A DNA stretch of 64,000 nucleotides from Lonepinella sp042468235 (GCF_042468235.1 NZ_CP170386.1:124001-188000); one strand, 5' to 3'. Positions 1 to 8,752 are shown, counted from the stretch's first letter. The notes: generated by a model not told the origin, from the sequence alone. Made by a program: numbers and translations.

Positions 1-525
1 GCATTCACGAGTACGCCCATGAATGGTTAATGCTTGAATACCACATTGTTCAGCAATTTGAGCGATTTCTACACAATTTATATGTTGTCGATCCCAACCT
101 GTGCGAATTTTCAACGTGACAGGCACGTTTACTGCATTCACTACCGACTCAAGAATCTTTGCGACTAAATCAGGAAACTGTAGTAAAGCAGAACCTGCTA
201 ACTTTTTATTTACCTTTTTAGCGGGGCAACCCATGTTAATATCAATTATTTGAGCACCATATTCCACATTGATTTGAGCGGCTTGTGCCATTTCTTGCGG
301 ATCAGAACCCGCAATTTGCACAGCGTTTATGCCTACATCTTGGTGATGAGCCAGACGCAATTTCGATTTTTCTGTATGCCATACTTGCGGATTCGTGGAC
401 ATCATTTCCGAAAACGTCAGTCCAGCACCATAGTGCGAACAAAGTTTACGAAATGGCTGATCCGTAATGCCTGCCATTGGAGCTAATAAAATGCGATTTT
501 TTAATTGATATTGACCAATTCGCAC
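1..525 (-). CDS. dusB: tRNA-dihydrouridine synthase B, 3' part beyond window
   Basis: The minus strand from 525 reads GTG CGA ATT GGT and continues open to the window edge (175 codons), so this is the N-terminal half of the gene. The product reduces specific uridines in tRNA to dihydrouridine with FMN and NADPH. Visible marks are the N-terminal block RIGQYQLKNR, the flavin-barrel motif APMAGITDQPFR, the DINMGCPAKKV loop that carries the catalytic Cys, and LKIRTGW, all close to E. coli DusB. The start is GTG, preceded by GGAG about 8 nt upstream; no in-frame ATG fits. It follows prmA on the same strand. In related genomes fis follows dusB, but that region is outside the window. Confidence 0.93.
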   Translation of the reverse strand, partial: MRIGQYQLKNRILLAPMAGITDQPFRKLCSHYGAGLTFSEMMSTNPQVWHTEKSKLRLAHHQDVGINAVQIAGSDPQEMAQAAQINVEYGAQIIDINMGCPAKKVNKKLAGSALLQFPDLVAKILESVVNAVNVPVTLKIRTGWDRQHINCVEIAQIAEQCGIQALTIHGRTREC

Positions 526-565
526 TTTAAATTCTCCAACACTTAGTTAACTCAGAAAAAATTAA

Positions 566-590
566 GCCGAATATTGGTTAAATATTCGGC
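566..590 (-). terminator. hairpin between prmA and dusB (terminator or attenuator)
   Basis: A perfect 10-bp stem, GCCGAATATT and AATATTCGGC with loop GGTTA, is followed on the minus strand by TTAATTTTTT. It lies downstream of prmA and 40 nt ahead of the dusB start, so it would end or attenuate transcription between the two genes. Confidence 0.6.
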
Positions 591-663
591 ATTAATAACC
601 GACAAGGTTGGCTATGATACGCAAAAAATTGCCATTTGAAAAGCATAATTTTTAAACAAGTAA

Positions 664-685
664 CAGAAAAAGTGTGGTTTTTCTG
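664..685. repeat. short inverted repeat around a degenerate uptake signal
   Basis: CAGAAAAA and TTTTTCTG flank GTGTGG. The centre, AAGTGTGGT, is an uptake signal with one mismatch. It lies just after the prmA stop and could contribute a weak hairpin in the 3' untranslated region. Confidence 0.35.
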
Positions 686-700
686 GTTGACATTTCTAAA

Positions 701-1582
701 TTAAGCTAATTTACCCGTAATTCTGCACCATTCTTCCCGTTCAACCACTGGTTCAAGGATAAATTTTTGTTGATAAGATTGGCAAACAGATGGTGCTTGG
801 CTAGCTAAAATACCTGACAAACCTAAATGCCCTTGTGATTTCACTAATTGACTAATCACAGGATAAAGTTCTTTTAATGGACCCGCTAAAATATTGGCAA
901 CCACCACATCGGCTTTCAAATCCATCGGTTTGTCATCAGATAAGAATAATTGCAAACGATCGGCGACACCATTTTGTTCCGCATTATTGCGACTAGCTAA
1001 AATGGCTTGCGGATCAATATCAATTCCAATGGCATTTTTTGCCCCTAATTTTAATGCAGCAATAGCTAAAATGCCTGAACCACAACCAAAATCAATTACG
1101 GTTTTATCTTGTAAATCAAGGCTATCTAACCATTCTAAACAAAGTGCCGTAGTAGGGTGGGTGCCAGTGCCAAAGGCTAAACCAGGATCAAGCATCACAT
1201 TCACTGCATTTTCATCAGGCACCTCACGCCAGCTTGGACAAATCCATAAGCGTTTGCCAAATTGCATTGGGTGGAAATTATCCATCCATTCTCGTTCCCA
1301 ATCTTTATCTTCAATTTGCTCAATTTTATAAGCAAAATCAGCATCTAACAGCTTGCTGTTACGAAGTGCGATTAAAATTAATGCCATTTCTGTTTCTGCA
1401 TCAAACAATGCCATCACATCTGTATTGCCCCACAGGCGAGTTTCCCCTGGTAAAGGTTCAAAAATCGGCGTATCTTGACTATCCATAAAGGTTACTGACA
1501 CTGCCCCGATTTCTGCTAAAAAATCACTGATTTTTTCTGCTTTCTCACTGGTACTGTTTAAGCGAAGTTGTACCCAAGCCAT
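701..1582 (-). CDS. prmA: ribosomal protein L11 methyltransferase
   Basis: This 293-residue class I SAM-dependent methyltransferase trimethylates ribosomal protein L11. The N-terminal L11-recognition domain begins AWVQLRLNST. The catalytic domain has LDPGLAFGTGTHPTT (131-145), the SAM loop DFGCGSG (164-170), an acidic strand end IGIDID near 190, and the substrate-side motif ANILAGPL (229-236). Length and motifs match the family. The ATG has AAGGA about 8 nt upstream. It starts 27 nt after ftsP on the same strand and is followed by dusB, the prmA-dusB order known from enteric bacteria and Haemophilus. Confidence 0.96.
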   Translation of the reverse strand: MAWVQLRLNSTSEKAEKISDFLAEIGAVSVTFMDSQDTPIFEPLPGETRLWGNTDVMALFDAETEMALILIALRNSKLLDADFAYKIEQIEDKDWEREWMDNFHPMQFGKRLWICPSWREVPDENAVNVMLDPGLAFGTGTHPTTALCLEWLDSLDLQDKTVIDFGCGSGILAIAALKLGAKNAIGIDIDPQAILASRNNAEQNGVADRLQLFLSDDKPMDLKADVVVANILAGPLKELYPVISQLVKSQGHLGLSGILASQAPSVCQSYQQKFILEPVVEREEWCRITGKLA

Positions 1583-1609
1583 AGTTTTTTCCTTTTTATT
1601 GTTATATTC

Positions 1610-3010
1610 TTACTGTACCACCAACAACCCAATCGCCCCTTTATCCGCCTGAATCAAATCTCCCGAACCAAAAATAAACGGGTGGCTATTGGATGAAAGA
1701 TTATCAAATTTCACTAAAATACTGGCGTTATTTTCAATCCACAAGGTATCTTTCCAAACTAATTCATTGGCAGGCGTTTTCTTATCATTTTGGCTTTCCA
1801 GCACAAATTTTGCCCCCTGAATACGGAAACTGACAGGAGATGAAACGCTGATTTGCCAGCGTTCTACGGAACCATGTTTAGCACTCACATCAATACGACG
1901 AGGATCAAAACGTTTTTGGTTGATCATGGCGTTGATATTGTCTAAGTGAAATTGGCGTTGTTGAGTAATTTCTGTGGGTAACGTTGCTATGTTACTAAAT
2001 TGATAGCTAGGTTTATTGGTAAAAGCAGCAAGTAAACCCTCGGGACGTAATTCCAAAATATGGTTATCCACTAATTCGCCATCACTATCAAAGAATAATC
2101 CGATTTTATCGAATAATCCACGTGGTTTACCCGTAATTAAACTGACATTGCCACCTTCGTTTAAATCCACCAGTATTTCAAGACGTTCCCCTGAACCAAG
2201 CATGACGGATTTTACCGTTTTGGGTTCAGGCAAAAAGCTCTGATCTTGAGCGATAATCAGAAAATCACGTTCATCATCAAAACGTAATTCATAAGCACGA
2301 GAAAGCGAAGCGTTAAGTAAACGTAACCGCACCCAACCACGAGCCACGTTCAAATAAGGTGATTGTTGACCATTAACAAATAGACGTTCACCCACAAAGT
2401 GCGGTTCATTTTGTTGGAATAATTGTGAACCAGCATTATTTAGGCTTAAATCCTGTAAAATCAGCGGAATATCATTGATACCATATTTGTTAGGTAACTG
2501 TGATTTACGGCTTTCATCATCTTCTACAATCCACATACCGACCAAACCACGATAATTTTGATAGGCTGAACTGGCGAGAGAGCAGGATTGATAATAGCAA
2601 AGCCCAGCATTTTGTGTCACGGGGACAATGGGGGCCCAACTTTGTCCCGATTGGATACTATGTCCGATTCCCCCGAGAAAATCACTATTAACCTGTAAGC
2701 CTTGAATATTCATTGCGACAGATTGTGGTAGGTTATTGCGATAATTGAGTTTAACAAAATCCCCTTGGCGAACTCTCACTGTAGGTCCGAGATATTGACC
2801 GTTAAAACCCCAGACTTCGATTAAATTATTCTCTAATAATCTGACTTGTGTACTTTCAAAACTTAAAAAGATAGGTTTACCACGGCGAGTTTCAAGCAAT
2901 GGCGGAATCTGTAAAGGTTGATTTGTCGTCGCCAATAAGGTATTTGGCACAGCAGCGAGCGCAGTGGCGATAGCGGTTTTTTTGAATAACTGACGGCGAG
3001 AGTGATTCAT
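1610..3010 (-). CDS. ftsP: cell division protein FtsP (SufI), multicopper-oxidase fold
   Basis: This 466-residue periplasmic protein has the cupredoxin fold of multicopper oxidases. The N-terminus carries a twin-arginine export signal (SRRQLFKK, residues 4-11, then an Ala-rich hydrophobic stretch to about 28). Where oxidases have their first His-x-His copper pair, this protein reads MNIQGLQ (100-106), and no His/Cys cluster is seen near the C-terminus (HPFIFGSGD). It therefore probably binds no catalytic copper, as known for E. coli FtsP, which stabilises the divisome under stress. It starts 9 nt after plsC, the same pairing as in E. coli, and is probably cotranscribed with it. Confidence 0.9.
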   Translation of the reverse strand: MNHSRRQLFKKTAIATALAAVPNTLLATTNQPLQIPPLLETRRGKPIFLSFESTQVRLLENNLIEVWGFNGQYLGPTVRVRQGDFVKLNYRNNLPQSVAMNIQGLQVNSDFLGGIGHSIQSGQSWAPIVPVTQNAGLCYYQSCSLASSAYQNYRGLVGMWIVEDDESRKSQLPNKYGINDIPLILQDLSLNNAGSQLFQQNEPHFVGERLFVNGQQSPYLNVARGWVRLRLLNASLSRAYELRFDDERDFLIIAQDQSFLPEPKTVKSVMLGSGERLEILVDLNEGGNVSLITGKPRGLFDKIGLFFDSDGELVDNHILELRPEGLLAAFTNKPSYQFSNIATLPTEITQQRQFHLDNINAMINQKRFDPRRIDVSAKHGSVERWQISVSSPVSFRIQGAKFVLESQNDKKTPANELVWKDTLWIENNASILVKFDNLSSNSHPFIFGSGDLIQADKGAIGLLVVQ

Positions 3011-3019
3011 TTAATAACC

Positions 3020-3745
3020 TTACAATGATGATTGAGCAATTTCTGCATCTAATTCGGCAATGCGATGTTGCATAATTTGATGGCAATGGCTGGCAAATTC
3101 ACGCACATTTTCTTTACTAAATTGACGGCTATCAATCGGTTGCAAGATTTCACAAATTACCTTGCCATTGTTCCAACGGTTTAAATCAATTTTATTCTGG
3201 GTGGTGGAGCAAACTATTGGCACAATAGGTACGCCTGCTGCAACGGCAGCGTGAAATGCACCAGTTTTGAATGGTAACAAGCCACGCCCACGACTACGAG
3301 TACCTTCTGGAAACATCCATACCGAAAGATTATCTTGATTGATGCGTTGAGCCACTTGTCCCATAGTGTTGTGAGCTTTATTCTTATTATCTCGATCTAA
3401 CAGAATATTACCCGTTGCCCAGTAAACCAAACCAAAAAATGGGATCCAAATTAGACTTTTTTTGCCGATACTCACCGTACGCGGTTGTACCATATAAGAA
3501 ATGGTGACCATATCGTAATTATTTTGGTGGTTTGCAATATAGATACAAGGATTGAATTGATCTGCATTTTCAGGATAACGGTGTTCAACGGTTAAGCCGA
3601 ATAGGGGATATAAGCGTCCGAACCAGCGTGCTACTACACTCACGTTATTTGGATTTTTGAAACGAATGAGTGAGTAGATAGTGCCACAAATACAGATAAT
3701 TAGGCAGAATAGAACGACAATAATAATTCTGGCGAGTTTTAGCAT
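3020..3745 (-). CDS. plsC: 1-acyl-sn-glycerol-3-phosphate acyltransferase
   Basis: This 241-residue inner-membrane enzyme makes phosphatidic acid from lysophosphatidic acid in phospholipid synthesis. A hydrophobic anchor spans residues 5-27. The HX4D catalytic box is HQNNYD (73-78), and the acyl-acceptor motif FPEGTRSRG starts at 145. It is the first gene of a minus-strand run (plsC, ftsP, prmA, dusB). The ATG is preceded by AGGAAAATAACAAC. Its upstream region is shared with the divergent metY. Confidence 0.95.
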   Translation of the reverse strand: MLKLARIIIVVLFCLIICICGTIYSLIRFKNPNNVSVVARWFGRLYPLFGLTVEHRYPENADQFNPCIYIANHQNNYDMVTISYMVQPRTVSIGKKSLIWIPFFGLVYWATGNILLDRDNKNKAHNTMGQVAQRINQDNLSVWMFPEGTRSRGRGLLPFKTGAFHAAVAAGVPIVPIVCSTTQNKIDLNRWNNGKVICEILQPIDSRQFSKENVREFASHCHQIMQHRIAELDAEIAQSSL

Positions 3746-3851
3746 GTTGTTATTTTCCTGTTTGTTTTTTTGGGGGATTATAACAGGTTTTTTTATGTAT
3801 TTTTAGAACAAATAGCTTTTCCTTTATTGAAAATATTATATGGATACCGTA

Positions 3852-3878
3852 TTGCACTGAAATAAAAAGTATTATAAT
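3852..3878 (+). promoter_or_regulatory. candidate sigma-70 promoter of metY
   Basis: TTGCAC (3852-3857) and TATAAT (3873-3878) are separated by 15 bp, a little short. They lie 34 bp before the metY ATG. I see no MetJ-type AGACGTCT repeat here. Confidence 0.45.
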
Positions 3879-3911
3879 TTCATTGTAAACAATCATAAAA
3901 AGGAAAAAATT

Positions 3912-5189
3912 ATGTCAGAACTTCATTTTGAAACCCTACAGTTACACGCAGGACAAGAGGTCGATAGTAGCAGTAAATCTCGAGCTGTACCAATTTATCA
4001 AACCACATCTTACGTATTTGATGATGCACAAGAAGCGGAAGATTTATTTGCTTTGCGTAAGCTAGGCAATATCTATACCCGTATTACTAATCCCACTGTG
4101 GCAGTGTTTGAGAACCGTATTGCAGCACTGGAGAAAGGCGTTGGAGCGTTGGCTACGGCATCAGGCATGGCAGCGATTACTTATGCGATTTTAGCTTTAG
4201 CCCATGCGGGTGATCATGTGGTGGCAGCGAGTACTATTTATGGCGGAACCTTTAATTTATTAAAAGAAACCTTGCCACGTTATGGCATCACAACGACCTT
4301 TGTCAATGTAGAAGATCTCACAGAAGTGGAAAATGCGATTCAAGAGAATACCAAATTGGTATTGATTGAAACCCTAGGCAATCCGTTAATTAATATTCCA
4401 GACCTTGAAAAAGTAGCGGATATTGCACATCGTCATCGTATTCCATTGGTGTGTGATAATACGTTTGCCACCCCTTATTTGATTAATGTGTTCTCACATG
4501 GCGTGGATATTGCCATTCATTCTGCTACTAAATTTATTGGTGGACATGGTACCACCATTGGTGGCGTGATCGTGGATTCGGGCAAATTTGATTGGGTCGC
4601 ATCAGGCAAATTCCCACAATTTGTGGATGAAGATCCGAGTTATCATAATATTAGCTATACTCGAGATATTGGGGCAGCTGCTTTTATTGTGGCGGTACGA
4701 GTGCAGTTATTGCGTGATACAGGGGCAGCCCTTTCGCCATTTAATGCGTTTTTATTATTACAGGGTTTAGAAACCCTGTCATTACGAGTGGAACGCCACA
4801 TTGAGAATACACAAAAAATTGTGGATTTCTTGAGCCATCACCCGAAAGTGGAAAAAGTCAATTATCCAAGTTTACCAAGCAGTCCATATTATGCCTTAGC
4901 ACAAAAATACTTACCAAAAGGTACAGGGTCGATTTTTACTTTCCACGTCAAAGGTGGAACCAAAGAAGCTCGTCAGGTGATTGATAAATTAGAAATTTTC
5001 TCAAATTTAGCCAATGTCGCCGATGCAAAATCCTTAGTGGTTCACCCTGCCACCACCACTCACGGTCAATTAACCGAAAGCGAATTGTTAGCCTGTGGTG
5101 TTACCCCAAATCAAATTCGTTTATCCATTGGATTAGAAAATGTGAATGATTTGATTGCGGATTTAACAGTGGCGTTGGAGAGTGTTTAA
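3912..5189 (+). CDS. metY: O-acetylhomoserine sulfhydrylase (aminocarboxypropyltransferase)
   Basis: This 425-residue PLP enzyme of the Cys/Met metabolism family makes homocysteine from O-acetylhomoserine and sulfide. The PLP lysine is K207 in HSATKFIGGHG. The phosphate-binding region ASGMAAIT lies near 83-90, and VCDNTFATPYL (180-190) carries the PLP aspartate. The length of about 425 residues and the long insert around the GKFPQFVDEDPSYH segment point to MetY rather than the shorter MetB or MetC (about 380-400). RBS AAGGAA lies 6 nt before the ATG. It is a monocistronic plus-strand gene ending in a paired uptake-signal hairpin. Confidence 0.9.
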   Translation: MSELHFETLQLHAGQEVDSSSKSRAVPIYQTTSYVFDDAQEAEDLFALRKLGNIYTRITNPTVAVFENRIAALEKGVGALATASGMAAITYAILALAHAGDHVVAASTIYGGTFNLLKETLPRYGITTTFVNVEDLTEVENAIQENTKLVLIETLGNPLINIPDLEKVADIAHRHRIPLVCDNTFATPYLINVFSHGVDIAIHSATKFIGGHGTTIGGVIVDSGKFDWVASGKFPQFVDEDPSYHNISYTRDIGAAAFIVAVRVQLLRDTGAALSPFNAFLLLQGLETLSLRVERHIENTQKIVDFLSHHPKVEKVNYPSLPSSPYYALAQKYLPKGTGSIFTFHVKGGTKEARQVIDKLEIFSNLANVADAKSLVVHPATTTHGQLTESELLACGVTPNQIRLSIGLENVNDLIADLTVALESV

Positions 5190-5206
5190 CTTTATACACA
5201 AACAAG

Positions 5207-5242
5207 AGTGCGGTGAAAATTGTGAGAGATTTTCACCGCACT
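5207..5242 (+). terminator. paired uptake-signal hairpin after metY
   Basis: AGTGCGGTGAAAAT and ATTTTCACCGCACT form a perfect 14-bp stem with an 8-nt loop, 17 nt after the metY stop. Inverted uptake signals of this kind act as intrinsic terminators in Pasteurellaceae. The downstream T-run is poor (CTATTTAG). Confidence 0.7.
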
Positions 5243-5252
5243 ATTTAGTGTG

Positions 5253-5358
5253 ATACCACATCATTTTTACTCAATTAGCCATTATTAGACATGATTTGTC
5301 TAATTAGATAAAATGAAGTACAATAATGGCTAATTCTATACAATAAGGTATGTGGTAT
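5253..5358 (+). promoter_or_regulatory. nested inverted repeats with embedded promoter before the ATPase gene
   Basis: Three concentric inverted repeats precede the ATPase gene. The outer one is ATACCACAT (5253-5261) with ATGTGGTAT (5350-5358). The middle one is AATTAGCCATTATT (5273-5286) with AATAATGGCTAATT (5322-5335). The inner one is TTAGAC (5285-5290) with GTCTAA (5298-5303). A good sigma-70 promoter, TTGTCT (5296-5301), 17 bp, TACAAT (5319-5324), lies inside. Its -35 overlaps the inner right arm and its -10 overlaps the middle right arm. The outer right arm covers the start codon at 5357. This looks like an operator, or an RNA structure that hides the start. Confidence 0.6.
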
Positions 5359-6454
5359 GAAAGATCCTTTATATTTTCCTAGAACAGAATTGGCAAGTGC
5401 ATTGCTGGCGAGCTTAAAAGCAAGTATTACTCACGCCTTTACGCTATTTGCCCCACGTCGTATGGGGAAAACAGAATTTCTAATTAATGATATTGCTCCC
5501 CTTGCTGAAAAAGATGGCTTTAATGTATTTTATTTTTCTTTTATGGACGGCAATAGTGCGAACAATGCTGACGAGTCTTTTCATCAAGCATTACATCAAT
5601 TCGCTCAAGAAATACGCACAGGCAATGGTGTAAAAACCTTATTTAGCAGCTTTACCAAAATAGACTTGTTGGGCGTTGGGTTAGAAAGAACATTAAGCGA
5701 AAAAACATTACCAAATATTAGCGAGATTATTGCGTGCATTGCCGCAGATAATCGCCCCTCATTACTATTGTTAGATGAAGTCCAAGAATTAGCTCGGATT
5801 CCCAATACAAGTTATCTGATTCGTAGTCTAAGAACAGGATTGGATTTAAATAAAAATCGGGTTAAAACCATTTTTACAGGGAGTAGCACAAACGGTTTAC
5901 GTATGATGTTTAATGATGTGAAAGCCCCATTTTTCCACTTTGCTCATGCGTTAGATTTTCCGAATCTCGATCAATATTTTACTGACTTTCTGGCTGATGT
6001 GTATCAAGAACGTATGGGTAAATCCTTAGATAAGCACGCATTATATGCAGTATTTGAACGCCTAAACTATACGCCTATGTATATGCGAGCGATTATTCAA
6101 GATATGATTATCAATCCTGCATTAAGCCTTGAAAAAGCGGCTCAAATTCGGTTAGAACAAATGCAAGAAAGTGGTAATTTTACTGCACAATGGCGAGAGT
6201 TAACGGCAATAGAGCAGTTCACATTACTAGCGATAGCCAAAGGGCAAAGTGCAGTATATGGTGCGGACTTTCGGGAGCAAATGGCAGAAATTTTAGGGGT
6301 AGAAGAGATAAAGGTGAGTACAATGCAAAGTACGATTAGGAAACTACAACGTAAGGATCTCATCAGTAAAACCAGCCATGGCGTATTGCACATTAATAGT
6401 CCATTATTACACACTTGGATCATAGAAAACGTTGAATCCACTCACTTAGCTTAA
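5357..6454 (+). CDS. P-loop ATPase with C-terminal winged-helix, function unknown
   Basis: This 365-residue protein resembles the archaeal-type (ATPase_2-like) AAA/STAND ATPases. Walker A is APRRMGKT (32-39), Walker B is SLLLLDEVQE (135-144), and a sensor-like FTGSST follows near 175. A region rich in helices comes next. The last 80 residues look like a winged helix (STMQSTIRKLQRKDLI followed by a short beta hairpin). It has no membrane segment or signal peptide. It stands alone between metY and the arg operon, with its own promoter and terminator, so it is probably an accessory gene. Such proteins often pair with a nuclease or membrane partner; none is adjacent here. I assign no biological role. 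Confidence 0.75.
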   Translation: MKDPLYFPRTELASALLASLKASITHAFTLFAPRRMGKTEFLINDIAPLAEKDGFNVFYFSFMDGNSANNADESFHQALHQFAQEIRTGNGVKTLFSSFTKIDLLGVGLERTLSEKTLPNISEIIACIAADNRPSLLLLDEVQELARIPNTSYLIRSLRTGLDLNKNRVKTIFTGSSTNGLRMMFNDVKAPFFHFAHALDFPNLDQYFTDFLADVYQERMGKSLDKHALYAVFERLNYTPMYMRAIIQDMIINPALSLEKAAQIRLEQMQESGNFTAQWRELTAIEQFTLLAIAKGQSAVYGADFREQMAEILGVEEIKVSTMQSTIRKLQRKDLISKTSHGVLHINSPLLHTWIIENVESTHLA

Positions 6455-6474
6455 CCACCTTTTTATTAGCGTAA

Positions 6475-6510
6475 AGTGTGGTGAAAAATATTGAAATTTT
6501 TCACCGCACA
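6475..6510. terminator. paired uptake-signal hairpin between ATPase gene and argH
   Basis: AAGTGTGGTGAAAAAT and ATTTTTCACCGCACA pair around a 6-nt loop with one G-U wobble. The hairpin lies between convergent genes and could terminate both. Confidence 0.65.
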
Positions 6511-6518
6511 TTTCTATA

Positions 6519-6565
6519 GCTACGGAGTAGCGTTACTATGCTTAACCTAGTACGTTAGTACTAGG
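6519..6565 (-). repeat. REP-like double-hairpin unit (single copy) 3' of argH
   Basis: In the argH direction it reads a 20-nt hairpin CCTAGTACTAACGTACTAGG (6565-6546), a 14-nt linker TTAAGCATAGTAAC and a 13-nt hairpin GCTACTCCGTAGC (6531-6519). It starts 4 nt after the argH stop. It shares layout and linker with units at 26534-26647 and 43179-43280. Confidence 0.8.
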
Positions 6566-6569
6566 TAGA

Positions 6570-7946
6570 TTATGCACTAATTCTCGCTTTCGCCTCTTCA
6601 ATCGCTTCTGCCACTCGCAACGGTGATACGCCACCTTTAGCATTACGTTTATCCAAACAGGATTGCAATGATAAAATAGGGTAAACATCTTCGCCAATGA
6701 CATCACTAAATTGACGAAATTCTTGCACGGTTAAATCTTCTAAGCCTTTTTGAACTTGAATTGCATAAACCACGGTTTCACCCACAATATGATGCGAATC
6801 ACGGAATGGCACACCTTTTGCGACTAAGTAATCAGCGAGTTCGGTAGCATTAGAATAGCCTTTGAGAGCAGCTTCACGAGTGCGGTCTATATTGACTTTA
6901 ATATCTTCTAACACAAATGATGCCATGGTTAAACAATCGTGCCATGTGTCTAAGGCATCAAAAATACCTTCTTTGTCTTCCTGCATGTCTTTATTATAGG
7001 CTAACGGCAAGCCTTTTACGGTCATCAACATGCCCATTAATGAACCGATCACACGCCCAGTTTTACCTCGAATCAATTCGCACGCATCGGGGTTTTTCTT
7101 TTGTGGCATGAGTGACGATCCTGATGTGACTCGATCGGATAATTCCACAAAATCTGCTTCTCCACTGTTGAAAATAATCATATCTTCAGCGAAACGAGAA
7201 AGGTGTGCCATACTTAATGACGCAGTGGAAAGCAATTCAATAATATGATCACGGTCAGAAACACTGTCTAAGCTGTTGCGAGTGGCGAAGTCAAAACCAA
7301 GATCTTGTGCTAATTGTTCACGGTCGATAGGATAGGCTGTACCTGCTAATGCCCCACTGCCGAGTGGGCAAGTATTCATACGGCGATAGGCATCTGCTAA
7401 ACGGCTATAATCTCGTTCTAACATTTCTACATACGCCATACACCAGTGAGCAAAGCTGATTGGTTGAGCACGTTGTAAATGGGTATAACCCGGCATCACG
7501 GCGTGTTGATTATTTTCTGCGGTTGCTACTAATTTGGCTTGTAGTTCACGTACGCTGTATTGCAATTCCGTGACTTGCTGTTTGCACCACATTTTTATGT
7601 CAAGGGCGACCTGATCGTTACGGCTACGTCCTGTGTGTAGTTTCTTACCTAGATTGCCGACTTTATCGATGAGCTTACTTTCTACCCAACTATGAATATC
7701 TTCCGCATCATCTTGCAAAATTGCCAGCGGATTTGACCGCACTTCAATTAACAACTGATTTAACGCTTGTTCCAGTTGAGTTTGTTCATCTGTGGTGAGA
7801 ACGCCGACACTCACTAATGCCTTTGACCAACCCACCGAACCCTCAATATCTTGTTCAGCTAAACGATAGTCAAAACGTAGTGAATCATTAAAATCTTTAA
7901 AACGTTTATCTGCCGCTTGGGTAAAGCGACCGCCCCATAATGCCAT
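6570..7946 (-). CDS. argH: argininosuccinate lyase
   Basis: This 458-residue enzyme of the fumarase/aspartase superfamily catalyses the last step of arginine synthesis, splitting argininosuccinate into arginine and fumarate. It has TGRSRNDQ (105-112), GYTHLQ near 153-158 and the signature loop GSSLMPQKKNPD (276-287) with the catalytic Ser. Length is typical. It is the third gene of argC-argB-argH on the minus strand, starting 29 nt after argB. A REP-like hairpin begins 4 nt after the stop. Confidence 0.97.
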   Translation of the reverse strand: MALWGGRFTQAADKRFKDFNDSLRFDYRLAEQDIEGSVGWSKALVSVGVLTTDEQTQLEQALNQLLIEVRSNPLAILQDDAEDIHSWVESKLIDKVGNLGKKLHTGRSRNDQVALDIKMWCKQQVTELQYSVRELQAKLVATAENNQHAVMPGYTHLQRAQPISFAHWCMAYVEMLERDYSRLADAYRRMNTCPLGSGALAGTAYPIDREQLAQDLGFDFATRNSLDSVSDRDHIIELLSTASLSMAHLSRFAEDMIIFNSGEADFVELSDRVTSGSSLMPQKKNPDACELIRGKTGRVIGSLMGMLMTVKGLPLAYNKDMQEDKEGIFDALDTWHDCLTMASFVLEDIKVNIDRTREAALKGYSNATELADYLVAKGVPFRDSHHIVGETVVYAIQVQKGLEDLTVQEFRQFSDVIGEDVYPILSLQSCLDKRNAKGGVSPLRVAEAIEEAKARISA

Positions 7947-7975
7947 GTTGTGTTGTCCTTTTGTTTTTATTTCAG

Positions 7976-8752
7976 TTAAGGATAAATTCTTGTGCCGATA
8001 ATCTCACCTGCAAAAAGTGCGGTGAGTTTTTCAGGATATTTCCAATTCGCAATATCTACGCCACGTTGTAATAATTGTGCCGCATCGAGTGCCGCTTTTA
8101 CTTTAACAATCATGCCGTCAGTAATCACTTTATCGGTAATTAATTGTTCAATTTGTGCTGCGGTTAATTGTGAAATGCGTTGTTGATTACCGTCTAACAC
8201 GCCGTCCACATCAGACAGCATGACTAAATCTGCGTTAATTAATGCCGCAATAGCGGTGGCAGCTTGATCGGCGTTGACATTCATTAAACGCCCTTGAGCA
8301 TCAACAGCAATAGAGCTAATAATCGGTAAAAATTTGCTGGTTAATAATTGCTCTAACAGCGTAGCGTTTTGTGCTTGTACATTGGCGACATGACCTAATT
8401 CAGGATCAAATTGCATCGCACTGGTCAAATTGCCGTCAGCAAGACTTAATCCGACAGGATTTAACTGAAATTTTATGGCTTGTGCTAACAGTTTTTTATT
8501 GGCAATGCCAGCCAACGCTCCCACGATAATGTCAATTTGATCGCTTGGGGTTACTCGCAAACCATTTTTCTTTTGCACCGGTAAGCCTAGTTTTTTCATT
8601 AAATCATCCACTACGCAACCGCCACCATGCACGATAACTAAAGGGCGAGTAGCCTGTTGTAGATAATCTGCTAAGGCAAGGAATAAATTTTCCATGGCGG
8701 CAGGGGTATCTAATAACACACCGCCTAATTTAATTACTAAAGGTCTAATCAT
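7976..8752 (-). CDS. argB: acetylglutamate kinase
   Basis: This 258-residue amino-acid kinase phosphorylates N-acetylglutamate in the second step of the acetylated arginine pathway. The ATP-site lysine and glycines are in VIKLGGVLL (6-14), VHGGG (41-45) contacts the substrate, and DVDGVLDGN lies near 190. The length matches the short, enterobacterial, arginine-insensitive form. It lies 12 nt after argC and is co-oriented with argH. Confidence 0.96.
   Translation of the reverse strand: MIRPLVIKLGGVLLDTPAAMENLFLALADYLQQATRPLVIVHGGGCVVDDLMKKLGLPVQKKNGLRVTPSDQIDIIVGALAGIANKKLLAQAIKFQLNPVGLSLADGNLTSAMQFDPELGHVANVQAQNATLLEQLLTSKFLPIISSIAVDAQGRLMNVNADQAATAIAALINADLVMLSDVDGVLDGNQQRISQLTAAQIEQLITDKVITDGMIVKVKAALDAAQLLQRGVDIANWKYPEKLTALFAGEIIGTRIYP

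Noticed and set aside
894..1331. Open frame on the plus strand within prmA
   Set aside because: It is the reverse-strand shadow of a well-supported gene, with low-complexity translation and no ribosome site.
1610..3010. Possible active multicopper oxidase or laccase
   Set aside because: The copper-ligand His-x-His positions are replaced (MNIQGLQ) and the gene neighbours plsC, so FtsP is the better call.
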